Translations under genes and position numbers: made by a program | NCBI RefSeq assembly: GCF_000213175.1 | Contig: NW_009799104.1 | Coordinates: 454,010 to 518,009 of the forward strand | Direction of reading: 5' to 3' | From: Neurospora tetrasperma FGSC 2508 | Taxonomy: Eukaryota; Ascomycota; Sordariomycetes; Sordariales; Sordariaceae | DNA length: 64,000 nt | Notes under the pieces: generated by a model | The model's database searches: none | Seen by the model: the letters and a program-made list of their open reading frames with translations, nothing else | Told to the model about the DNA's origin: nothing | Shown: one piece after another, positions 30,888 through 42,200 of the stretch | Numbering within the stretch: the first letter of the stretch is position 1 | Layout of the letters: every line of letters begins with the position of its first letter

Positions 30888-31598
30888 ATGGAAACACGGA
30901 CCGGACCCGGACAACGACAAAGGCCATGTGGCAGGCATGGCTTGTGCTTTCATCCACTTTGGGGCTTTTGGGTCCGGATCACCATTTGGCTCGTGAAAGG
31001 GGGTACTTTGTGCTACCTCTCACTTTTGTTATTTTACCTTTTCCTATTTTTTTATTTTAATATGTTCCTTTTCTTTCCTCGATGCGCCCGAGTTCGAAAG
31101 TTTACATTGGATAGCCGAGCGGACTGGACCCGGCGCAAAACAAACCTACTAGTCCAAAACATCCTCACGCACACAGACACGCTCCTGGACGATCTCTACT
31201 TTATCACATGTTTACCAGATCTCCCCGATTGCCGACCTTCTCGTTCGGCTTCGGGACGCAAGACCGTCTCATCTTGGCCTTTTGCTTCAATGTGTTTCGT
31301 AAAGTCCCTGACACTCCCAGCGAATGGGCATCACATGTCGCTCGCCGCTGTCCCTGTGCATCATACATTCCACGAAGAATTTCTCTCCTCCGTCCATATT
31401 TCAGAAGAAGGTCGGAGGTTGTCGAGATGTAAATCTGTGTCCCTTATGCGCCTGGTCATATATGCCATCATTCTCCCTGCGGATTCCCACGTGGATTTGT
31501 TTGGTGTGTGCTTGGACGTGTGCTTTCATGTGTCAGGAAGTTTCAGTCACGACAGCACTGAGAAAGGAGTTGATGGTGTGGTCGTCCACTCGAGTTGA
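30888..31598 (+). CDS. Doubtful 236-codon ORF, no recognised domain
   Basis: The longest open frame in the gene-free stretch. It has one hydrophobic segment created by a T-rich tract (about residues 41-66) and otherwise mixed composition with many Cys, His and Ser. Two other frames are open over the same DNA, there is no motif, and codon use is not distinctive. It may be a chance frame; I list it because it is long. Confidence 0.15.
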   Translation: METRTGPGQRQRPCGRHGLCFHPLWGFWVRITIWLVKGGTLCYLSLLLFYLFLFFYFNMFLFFPRCARVRKFTLDSRADWTRRKTNLLVQNILTHTDTLLDDLYFITCLPDLPDCRPSRSASGRKTVSSWPFASMCFVKSLTLPANGHHMSLAAVPVHHTFHEEFLSSVHISEEGRRLSRCKSVSLMRLVIYAIILPADSHVDLFGVCLDVCFHVSGSFSHDSTEKGVDGVVVHSS

Positions 31599-34500
31599 CT
31601 CGTCAAACGGCAGACATTGGAAAGTAAATGTTTTCCAACGCAACTGACAAACACATTGGCATAGGTACCTACTACGTAGGTGGATATAATCAATGTTTTA
31701 ATCGCCAAGTGTCAGTTCCAGGCGTTTGAGTGCCAAGGCGAAGGAAGGGGAGGGGATGTCTTGCCATAAAAGCTTGTACGATACGTAAAGCATCAAACAG
31801 TCTTGTGTGAATTTACATAACCAAAGAGTGTGTTGGCAAAGCAAATCATATTGAAGAACGAATGTTTACTTTTTTTTTTCTACGATTGTTGTTTTATCAT
31901 AGGATCACACAAACCCCAACTTATCTTAAGTAAGACACCTGTCTACCTCTAAACTTTCGATCATCTTTTGAAGCCACATGTTTCCGCCAACATGAACGCA
32001 CTATCCAACAACTTAGGTACCTACGTGCCTTACGGCCTAAATACTAGACAGGACATAGTTCCATTCCCCTTTTACAACCGTTTTTCTTTTGTTCTTCCTC
32101 TTACGGTCCCGCTCCGGCCCCGATTACGGCTGGGATGACGCCCGCTCAGTCGACACACGTGAACCGAGTTCCGCATTATAGAATTGTAAACAAAGACGGA
32201 CAGGGGTCTAGACCTTCAACCACTCTTTGAGACTAATATTCCCCAGATCCCACGGGCCATGGGACCGCACGGATTAAATTAAGTTGTACCTTGCGAGGCC
32301 GCCACTTCTGTCTTTTCTTTGAAAAGGTGAAGTTGGTAAGGGCTTAGTGATCAGAGTAATTACCTCTACACATATAAGGGAGGCTCTTGGGTATAGAAGG
32401 TGCGATGTGTTTGGAATGGTGTCAGGTGGGAGGAAGTGATAATGGGTAACAAAGGAGAACAGGGCAAGATACGTAATGGGCCCAAGTTCTTTAAAGACCA
32501 TGGGAAATAATCACACAATGACACCACTGAATAGAGATGTAAGGCTGAAGGTTTATCTCTTAAGGTTTCCAGTAGTTAATAATGCTTTTGGGAATAGAGG
32601 TACCGTCGGCCCTGACTGATATGGGTTGAGAGGTACCTAGACGTAGGCACCACATGCAGGGCCGACCGACATGCCTGTGTTAGGGTTAAGTGCTGCCCTG
32701 CATCGCCTGCACGCATGCACCGGCACCGACTTAATTGTTTCCATTCTTCCGCAAACAATATAGTAATTATCTTTAACAAACCGGTCCGTACCGTTGCTTG
32801 GGAAACGCTCCAAAGTTTCCCTGTTCAGCTTCATTAGGCATTTCGAGTGCATAAAGTAATCGGACATTAGACACATGTGACCAGCCAAGCCACTACCCTC
32901 CGCGCCAATAGCACAATCGAAGAAGTTTCTAGGAGTGTCAAAGCCCATCCGCTCTATAAATTCATGTCGGAGGAATCCCCGTCAACAGCGTGGATGAATC
33001 CGGTAGTTTCGACCCTTGGACGAAATGGTTGTGTGGAGGGCCTTTGTTTTGGGGGCGTGCTCAAGAACAAAGGAAGCATCTACCCTCCAAATTATCGGAT
33101 GAAGAATATTTGGAGATTGAAGTTGGGTATCGTGACATTTGGCATGTGAAGTTGGGGTACAGAGATATGGGATGAATTACATCATACCGGTCCGTCCTTT
33201 TCTGTCCGGTGATTGCAGTGGTGATGCGGGCGGTGAGATAGTGACTTGGGCTCTTTGATCTTTTGACTTTTGCATTCCTTCCAGACTCGATATCTGGCAG
33301 GACATGAAGTCACAAGACGCCCCGTTCGTTATGGAAGCAATTCAAACCTGTAAAGCGGCTCAGTGTGTACATACAGGACGCTGCAGAACGGCCCGGTAGG
33401 TACAGTACTTAGTTTCGCACCCCGCTGACGGACCGGGCAGTGACCGGCGCCGGCGCCGGTATTTGCTACATCCTCTTAAAATCACGAAAATGACCGGCCC
33501 CGGTAATCTTCCCCTCTATTTTACTACTCTTTTTTAGTAGACTATCTACCTACCCTATCGTCCACCGACCACCGTTCTAGGTGTCCCCAGCCTAAGTACC
33601 TAGCATAGTCTGGTAAACCTTTTTCCACCCGGCCGATTTATCTTCTCCATGTCTGGACTTTCTTTCTGTTTCTCTCGCCCTGGCAACTAGTGTACTATAA
33701 TCCCCTCTCGCGCTATCCATGCTCTACAAGTCTAGTCTACTTGGAAAAGGGTAGTTTGCCGTCGATCACCAACAGCCCCGACCCGACCCCAAAAAAGCGG
33801 CATGCGGCGCCAACAGAAAACGGTATCCCGGGACGCGCGCGGGTTTACGGCTTTTTCGCGGGAAGTTACCTAGTGCTCTAGGCAAGTTAACTAACCTAAG
33901 CGGTGAGCGTTGCCTCCCTTTTGGAGGATTGAATACAACAAATAGGTGGTAGAGGTAGGTGGGTTGGTAGATAGGTAAGTAGAGCGCTCGCAAAGACTCC
34001 GTCTGGAACGGTGAATGTGTTTGTTGTCTGGGTTGGAGTTTGCGATTTAGATGCGCTGCGACTACGACGGTTCAGGTGGTTGAAGTATGACGTCTTTGGC
34101 AACCCTCCATCGACTTCTTAGCTTCCCTTTGTGCGTATGTACCTATGTGTTGGAACCTTGACAATACCTAAAGGTAAATCAAGTCCGTTCGCGGTCACTA
34201 GCGATAATAGATGGTAAATGGTAGGTAAATAGGTTGAGAGAGGTAAGATAGTCTCAGTTACTTTTCACATGCCCTCATTTCTCCCTTTCTCCCCCTTCTT
34301 CCGTGCGGTCGGTGCCTGGCTTTTATCCCCTCACTTTTCATTCCTTCATCCCTTCTCATCCTACTCATCGTGATCCCGACGACAACAAGAAGTGTCCGAC
34401 CGCCAAACCTCAGGTCCGCCCGCTTCCCCTTGTATCCCTGAACTAACTAACTAACTAACCTTCCGGCCTCGTCATTCGTTGTCGCACAACAAAACGTCGT

Positions 34501-36434
34501 CTCTCTCTCTCTCTCTTTGAATTACCCAAGGACAGATCAACACCCCGTGGGGTAATTGAGACAAAAAGGCCAAGCAGCACACACAAACGTTGAAAGGGGA
34601 TGAAGATCCCTTTTTAGGGAATATCTAATCACTGCAACCGTCAGTCTATTGGTTCAACTAGTCCAGTCCTTCGTCGTCGTCGTTGGTTTATACGGTACCT
34701 ACCTACCATAGGTACCTCTAGTGTAGACTAAAGAAGCTCTCCGAAAAAGGCGGCCGTCCGGGGAATATCGGATTGAAGATCGGCTATGACCCAACGTCGT
34801 ACTTTTCTTCTTCGGATGGGCAGAGAAAGAAAAAAGAAAAGTGCCATTGATATTCTCGTCCTTTCCCACTTTTCCCCCCGCATTCCCGCATTGGAGATCA
34901 AAGATCGTACCTACTATGTAAACCAAATTTTTTCACCAAGATCAAGAGAAATGTGCAAATCTTGATGATCCCATCCTGTAGTGTGAAATGTTGAAGATGG
35001 ATGGACGAATGGATGGTATAGTCTACAGCCCTTCTAACGGGCAGTAAGTACGTAAAAGAAGAAAAAGTACATAATGCCAAATCCGTAGTTTCCTCTTGCC
35101 CCCCTGCCTGGCCTGGCTCTGCCTGGCCTGTGTAACAGTTAAGTACCATAACCGCCGCTATTATTTGAGGCTCCAAACACCACCCCCGCCGACACACACA
35201 ACATAGCATCAATCAATCAAATCAAGCGGCTTTCACATGTAAAAAAAAGTTTCTAGCAGCAAATGATTTGATAAATCCTTCTGCAAATGTTCGTTTTGCT
35301 CACAAGAGAGATAGATAGATTATAATAATAAGCATGCTGCTATTTGGGGTCCTATTCCATCACTGCACCCCAAGCAAGACACCAAGCGGCTCATTATGGC
35401 ATCCGTCCGTCCTTCGCCGCCGCCGTTTTATTTTTGCCCTTCCGTCACCCACATTATTATGAAATATCACTATTCGTTTTTTTTTGTGTAGACACTTGGA
35501 CTCGGGAAAAAAAATTCGCGTTTTCGCGTTTTGTTGTGCTCGCCCGCTCGCTCGCTTTCTCCTTTTTTGTTTTCTTCTCACAACAAGTTGCATTCCGCTA
35601 GGCGTTAGCCTGCTCTGCTGTCAAGAAAAGATTGGGCGGAAGCGCGAACCACGCCGACGGATTTGACCGTAGCGTAGCGCGACGTCCTGACCGATCAGCT
35701 TCTTCAAAAAGTCAAAAGTATCGTACACGCAGCCAGCAGCTGTTTCGTTTTTGTCCTTTTTTTTTTCCCCGCCCCTCCCCATATCCATGCGCGAAGTAGG
35801 CCTGTCACGAAAAGGGAAAGTCACTAGTGTGAAACATGTGAAAGGTAACAAGTTTTGTGAGAAGCGGTCTGCATGTTGCATCGGGACCGCGAAGGACAGA
35901 CAGAAGAAACACCCCGGCAAATGCGCAAGGGCTTTGGTATCATGTGATGAGAAAGTAGAAGAAACGCCGTTCAATGTTGCCAGATGAGAAAAGAGAAAGA
36001 GAAAATTTGATTTCAGAAGCCCGCAACCAATGCATGATAGTAAATAACCCGCCTATCCCCATTTCCCCCCATTTCCCTTTGATGAACCCAGGGCAGTGAT
36101 GCCATCATTGTAAACATCGGCCGTTTCACGCCAGCCTGTAATCCCCAAGGCTATCCCACCCGTGAAAGACCATTTGACCCAGATCCACCATGAATATTAA
36201 GGCCAAACTGATGCGTACAATGCGCGAGCCCAAAAGAAGATCAAAAAAAACAATCAAACGCCGGCCGGGTCATGCAGTGAAGTTCGTTAAATGTGTGTCG
36301 CTCCCAATGCTGGAATCAAGTGTACACGGCAGCCGAACCGGTCTGCCAATTGGGTTACCCAGTTAATGGGCCCCAAGGGTATCTTTTGTTGTGTTGGAAT
36401 ATGTGCATAAGTAATGTAGGATGGTAACAAATGT

Positions 36435-38261
36435 TTACCAACCCTGTGCGTGATAGCCGCTATAGGCATTTTTGGTGAAATATTGGTCCCAACGCTCCTT
36501 GTCGTTGTCGTCCTTCATGCAGGGACGCTCCGGATACTGCTTAAGGTTGGCGACATCCTGAGAAGTGTGGCGACGCTTGAGCACCGCAGTGGCCGTCGAG
36601 TTCTTGTGGGATCTCTCCCAGAGCAGGTTACGGCGAAGGGACTCGGTCAGCTCGGTGGCAAGCATGTTACGCCGCGTGGTACGAGGAGACAGGCAAGCTT
36701 GGTGGTGGAAGCCGGTGGCAACCGCGTTAATGGGCTGGGCGGTAGACCTAGGAATCTCGTTGATGGGACGCATAGGAGGAGCACGCTTGCCTCTCATCAT
36801 CAACGGCGCTTCGTCCGAGTCGTTCGGCGAAGGAACCATAGAAGGTCCGTTGAGCTGAGTGCGGGCGCGTGGGATAGCCGAAGTGGATTGCGAGGCGATG
36901 TTGCCAAGCTTCTGCGCCCGGGTGTTGTTGTGCAGCATCAGGGTGATGAGCGACCGCCGAGAAGTAAGGTTGACCTTGGAGTCGACACGCTGGAAGTTGA
37001 ACTTGTCATCCACGCTCGACTTTCCACTTTCTTCAACCGAATCCTCCCAGTCGGACGAGTCATCATCGTCATCAATAGCGCTCTCGTCGACATAGTCGCT
37101 ATCCGAGTCGTCGCTAATGGCCGAGCTATCCTGGATGACGACTTGCTTGCTAAGGGCACCTGTCCTCTTCAGGTCCCGTAGGGATTCCTCCTCCTCAGAT
37201 GATCCCCTGCCGACCTGGAACATCTTCTTCTTAGGCGGAAGAGGGATCTGCTGCTTCCTGTGGTCGAAGCTCTGCTCGCGGTCAGTGTAGGAATCGTCGC
37301 CCGAGTTGGACGCGCCCAATGCGAAGCGAGCCTGTTGCTTCTTAGGCTGGACAGGCTTGGCAGCAGGAGCATCGGTAGGCTCGGGAATCACGCTCGGCGA
37401 GGGCTGACGAGAAGCATGGGCGGATGCACGCTGAATGATGGGAAGTTGAGAGGGCGAGACAGAGAAGCCACGAGTGACGATGGTGGGTCGTAGCTGAGTG
37501 GTAGCTTCGGTAGATGCAGCGGTCTGCAGCGACTCCATCGAGGGGTTCTCGGAGGTGTTGCAGGAAGACTCTGTCGTAGTCGACCCGGACCGCTCGAGCT
37601 GGTGGATGACAGGCGCAGGCTTGGTCTTCTCGACGGGAGGTAAGACGAGAGTGATGCTCGGGAAAGGGGCGTTTAAAGGCTCCTTGGCCTCGATGATGGA
37701 GACTACCATCTTCTCGAGATCACCAGAGGTGATGTGACGCTCACGACCACGGCTGCGGTTGCTGGCGCACGAGTCCTGCCGTTGTATCCGGGGGCGGAGG
37801 TATTCGAGAGGCTCGGCGTCGGTGTCGTTGCCAAAGTCAACGGCTTCCTCGTCCAAAGCTGAATCCACACTACCAGACAGTTGGGGCATATCCTCGGCAG
37901 CCGAATACCTTTGGATGTCCTGAGGCTGGCAGGTAGCAGAGGACTCGATGTCGGCGACTTCGTTTTCGCAGCAAAAGGTTTCCCGGTTCCAGAGGCGCCA
38001 GCTCAGGTTTTCAAGGCGACGGCCTTGGTGAACGGAGTCACGGCAGCGGGCAAAGACTGGAGAGAGGGAGAAGAGTCCAAGGTTAGCAGTTGCTACTGGG
38101 GCGCAGGGGTGGCGCCATGCGGGTAGGTCAAGGGCAGGGAGTCAGGAGACTGGGCTCGTACCTGTCCACATGCTAAACAGGTTGGCGGGGTTGGTAGTGT
38201 CGACCTTGTGGATGACATTGGCGTCGACCTGCAGGACGGGCGTCTCTAATGACAGAGGCAT
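36435..38261 (-). CDS. AreA-GATA-like (DUF1752) and DUF3295 domain protein, two exons
   Basis: Exon 1 runs 38,261-38,162 and exon 2 runs 38,056-36,435, giving 573 residues. The N-terminal domain (about residues 28-63) has NLFSMWTVF, then GRRLENLSWRLWNRE and FCC, the signature of the GATA_AreA/DUF1752 family (PF08550), which is also found in the nitrogen regulator AreA/NIT2. The long middle is Ser/Pro-rich. About residues 345-420 hold the acidic DUF3295 core (SDDSDSDYVDESAIDDDDDS, SDWEDSVEESG, FQRVDSKVNLTSRRSLITLM) and the C-terminus has TRRNMLATELTESLRRNLLW, LKRRHTSQDVANLKQYPE and YHAQGW (PF11702). There is no GATA zinc finger, so it is not AreA itself. It is probably a nuclear or signalling regulator, function unproven. 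The start follows a long leader. Confidence 0.93.
38057..38161 (-). other. Intron of the DUF3295 gene
   Basis: Read on the minus strand, a GTACGA donor begins at 38,161 and a CTCTCCAG acceptor ends at 38,057; a TGCTAAC branch site lies about 30 bases before the acceptor. The 105-bp intron splits a Val codon inside the conserved FSMWTVF motif, and splicing restores the full DUF1752 signature. Confidence 0.93.
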
Positions 38262-39240
38262 GATGAGGGGGGAAGCTGCTCGCTGGGTCCGAGCAGACGC
38301 ACAAGTGCAAGTAGGGCGAATAGTGACGGCTAACTTCGCGAAAACGACCGCGAAAGTCGAAGCCTGTGACTGGGGGTCTGGTGCGGCTGTTGCTTGATGG
38401 TCTCTGTCGACGTGAGTTGTTTGTGAAGTTGTATTCACGGTTGCCTTCAGCGGATGCGATCCTGGAGTGCTTGTGGAATCAGGATCTGCTCTGCACCGAA
38501 AGTGGACCCAAGTTGAGATGGCTTCGCAGCAAGTGTCGGATGACAATTGGGACCTAGAATGGAATTGGTGTTGTTGTGATGGTTGTTGTCGACGGGTTCG
38601 TGACGGATTGTCCCAAGTGTGTAAATCTCTTCGCTTGGGGGGTGCCCGCTTTTTTCGACTTCGTGGCCGGCTGTGGTGGGTCTGGTTATGTCGGCGATGG
38701 AAGGTACAGTAAGTAGTGCGATTGTTGGCGCAGGAGTGGCTTCAAATGCAAGTTGAGGTTCCCTTCTGTTGCAACCCTTTGTTCCCTTAAGTAGCTGTCT
38801 CGCGTAATCGTTGGAAGCGTTGTCGTCGAGATCGTCAATGTCGTCGTCGTCGTCGTCGTCGTTGTGCTTCCTTCGAGTTCCACAGTTACCAAGCGCAGGG
38901 GCAGGTTCGTGTGGTGGGAGTCGCAGCAATTAGTAATTACTAAAAAGCTGTCGGAGTCGGGATGTTGGAAACCAATGCGTGTCGGGGGTGTTGTGATGTT
39001 GTGTGGTTGGTGTTGAACGGGAGTTGGTGACAAAGACGAGAAAGGTCGAACAGGAGAGGGATTCGGAGCGTGGTGGGGGACAGGATATTGATGTCTAATT
39101 GTACTGGCAGTGGCAGGCTGGATGGGATTGGCAGGGAAGGAAGGGGTGGACGTCAAAGTCAATCGAAGCGGAGGCCCAGGCCAAGTGACTGCTCGCTGGC
39201 TTCCACTGCCCTGTCCTGGTTTCATCCTGCTTTTATTTCG
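38262..39240 (-). promoter_or_regulatory. Leader/promoter region of the DUF3295 gene with upstream ORFs
   Basis: Upstream of the start codon the minus strand carries two low-complexity open frames of 160 and 179 codons (38,929-38,447 and 39,225-38,686) that contain Asp or Thr runs from trinucleotide repeats. They have no domain and are more likely frames in a long 5' leader or promoter than genes. A (GTC)n tract lies at about 38,840-38,861. Long leaders with upstream ORFs are common in fungal regulator genes. Transcript ends are not visible. Confidence 0.35.
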
Positions 39241-42200
39241 GTACGTACCTCTAGGTACTGCCCGACACTGCAGTGAGTGAGTGAGTGAGTGCGGTCATCC
39301 AACTTTGCTTGTGCTGGCACTGGAGCGCGGGATGGGACCGACGGGGCCCTGGGGCCACTGGCCAGTACCAGAGTGCCTGGTCGCTCACAAGACGCGGTGA
39401 ACAAGGCCAATTGGTTCCAATACCGTAACCGTCCACCCTCGGCCCCTTGTCCCTTGCTCGGGCAACTGTGTTGTCGGTCGGTTACAGTACAGGTACTTAC
39501 AACCAATACGTACCGGCGACCCCTTGGTGCATTGCATCGCAATGGGAGGGCCGAATTGGAGGGTGGAGGGTGCCGTGGTGGCGCGGCGGGGGTTACGGTA
39601 CGTGAGTACGGAGCGGTACGCAGGTGAAAATGAGCCAACCGAAATGGGTAACTGACCAGTGCAGCGCTTCAGTTTTGTAATCGTAAAGTACCGGTCAGTC
39701 AGTCACCCTTGCACCGTCGTCCGTTTTCTGCTGCCCCCGTGTCCACCACGATTTTATGCTCTCACCCACTCAGTTCCAGCAAAGTCCAACTCACAGCAAG
39801 ATAGAACGGACGGAAATCACAGCCAAAACTCCACATGTCAGGCAAGGCGGTTAGACTTGTGTGGCTTGTGATGAGGTGCATCGCCGCGGCCATCCCATCC
39901 CTTCAAAAACAGCATCACGGACTCGAGATCAACACAGTCCAGTCTGACACGACCGTCAAGGCGGCGTCGTAGTGGAAGTGACATGCCAAACGAACTGTAG
40001 TGTACAAGTCCAAATTCGCTCTGCATTGCATCAGCATCAATCGCCCCGACGGAGCATCAAATCTGGGGCAGGGCACAATCGGGCAACGACTGGTGAACTC
40101 TGAACACCACGTTGGAAACCCAGGTTCAGGGCCTTCAACGGCAGCATCTCTTCCGCTTGGGGCTGATCCGCCCCCAATACCTGAAAGGGCAGTACTCATC
40201 AAGGAACATACCGCATGAGGCTTAGCTTGCCACATACACCTAGACCAATTCAGGATATCAAGGCAACTGTGGGGTTTCGGGAGCATTCTCGGCTCCAGCC
40301 CACGGTTTGCATTTTGCGGCGTGCCTGGGTGTCCATCGCAAACGGTCGGCTGCTCAGGCCCAGCCAGGGACAGACAACATGTCGACGGTACACTAGAAGA
40401 TGCTACCTAGAACGTCTAGTAGAGTGCTTCAACTGGAATGATGGGTTGCTTTGGGCAACCACCACGATGCTGGAATGGGAAGTGTACAGTAGGTAGGTAT
40501 TCTCCCACATGGATTCCCAGATTGCCATCCCTCTTCATGATGATGAGTTGGGCTTTTCGGGGAGATCTCCCGGAAATCCAGGTTTCATTGTCACCATGCT
40601 TGTGGCCGATGCATTCATATCAATCACGATGGATGGCCGTTGGCGGCTGTCATCGATGTTTCTGTCTCTCGCTGTGCCAACACGTCGTCCCAAAAAGTGT
40701 TTGAAAACGGTCGATCATTCTCCCATCTCGGCCCATCTACCGACATCACCACACACAGGTCAGGTGCAACAAAACGGACCCTTTCGAATTGGACAGCGGC
40801 AAAAGTCATGTGCTCAGTCAGATGGCCTCGAAAGCTGGAACAGAAAGCCCAGGCCTTCTTCCCCGCAAATCGCCACGCTGACTCTCTTGAACCTCAGCGT
40901 TGCTGGAACCGTTCCTGGGCGTTCCTGGGAATTGTGAGTGCAGTGGCCAGTGCTCAGGACCAGGGACCTGCCAAGTGTCAAACCTGCTTTCTGTTCCTGT
41001 CTGTGCGTGATGCAATGACCGGCGGCGGGTGCCGGACACCTGTCGCCCAATGTTACAGCAGAGGTACCGTCGGCTCGCATTGCAATCTGCCTCTGCGATG
41101 CCTGCCCCTGCTCGCCATGTCTGCACGCAACTCAGCACCAGGCACGGCAATTCAACAACCCGCGGCAGTGAGGCCCTTGTGGGAGATCAACTCGATGATC
41201 ACGAGTCCTCATCGTCAATGGTCCTGTCAATGCCCTCTACATGGCTCCAACCGAAGGGTTCGACCGTTCGTTCCATGGCTGCTTCCGGCCCCCCAGGCTC
41301 ATCAGGGCGACATTAGAACAACCAACATGGCAAAGAAGCACACGAGACTACCTAACTGACAAGATTGGGACCATCCGCCCATCATTCCACATACATACCC
41401 ACCTATACGTAGATTCTAGACTACCTACATCGACGTTCATTGCGTCTCAATCCAGCACTGCCGTCGAATAGGTAGAATGGTAGCCTGCCTGAAATAGGGT
41501 CACCCCGCCGCCGGCCAACAATGGAAATGGAACACGAATCGACTGACTGCGGGAAGCCATCCAGAGTGCTGGCACGGCACGGCTGTGATTGTGACGGCGT
41601 CTGGCGGTGCAAGCAAGGGCAGCAAGGGGCCAAGGGCAGGGCAGTTTGCCCCTCCCTGATGCCTCCCACCTGACCTCGTGATTTCTTCCTCATCACAGGG
41701 CGCAGGCGGCTCCGTTTGCCGCGGCCAACAACCCACACACACACCTTGCCTACCCGTCCGTAGTAAAACAACACATTCGGCCTCACGTCGTCCGTCTCAA
41801 ACCCCAATGCAGCGAATCTCACAATGTGTCTTTCGCAAAGGCGCATGCGGGACGGCAGCCCTCATTCTGCTGGTACGGCTTGTTGGGGGACCATCCGTCC
41901 GCTGAGCACATTCGTGGCAAGTCAATGGCATGAGATTTGTACGCGGCCGGTTCCAGTAATATCTCATATGCGGGGACTTGGTCAGTTGCCATACCAACCC
42001 CATTCTCACTGGACAACAGTCGGCCATCGAGACACCATCACGATGCCGTCTTGCCAAAGACCAAAAGGATGCCGTACGCTTCTGGGCCAGCCACGTTTCG
42101 ACAATGACCTCAGCCTCGAGGGGAGAAGTCTGGATTTTGCCGGGGAACGTTGGTTGCACCCATCATGTCTTGGAGTGTTGACCAACAAACCTAGGTAGCC

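Larger units (their letters stand above)
25609..36434. other. Long gene-free stretch between poly(A) tract and the DUF3295 gene
   Basis: About 10.8 kb without a convincing gene. A GC-rich island at about 26,500-26,870 is open in several frames without a motif. Pyrimidine tracts, a TC run at about 34,499-34,518 and many TACCTACC/GGTAGGTA motifs are present. The 3' end of the DUF3295 gene transcript must lie just left of 36,435. No tRNA, 5S rRNA or snRNA was recognised. Confidence 0.5.

Noticed and set aside
40640-41359. A 239-codon plus-strand ORF
   Set aside because: No domain, no intron signals, and overlapping open frames on both strands in GC-balanced DNA. Most likely chance.
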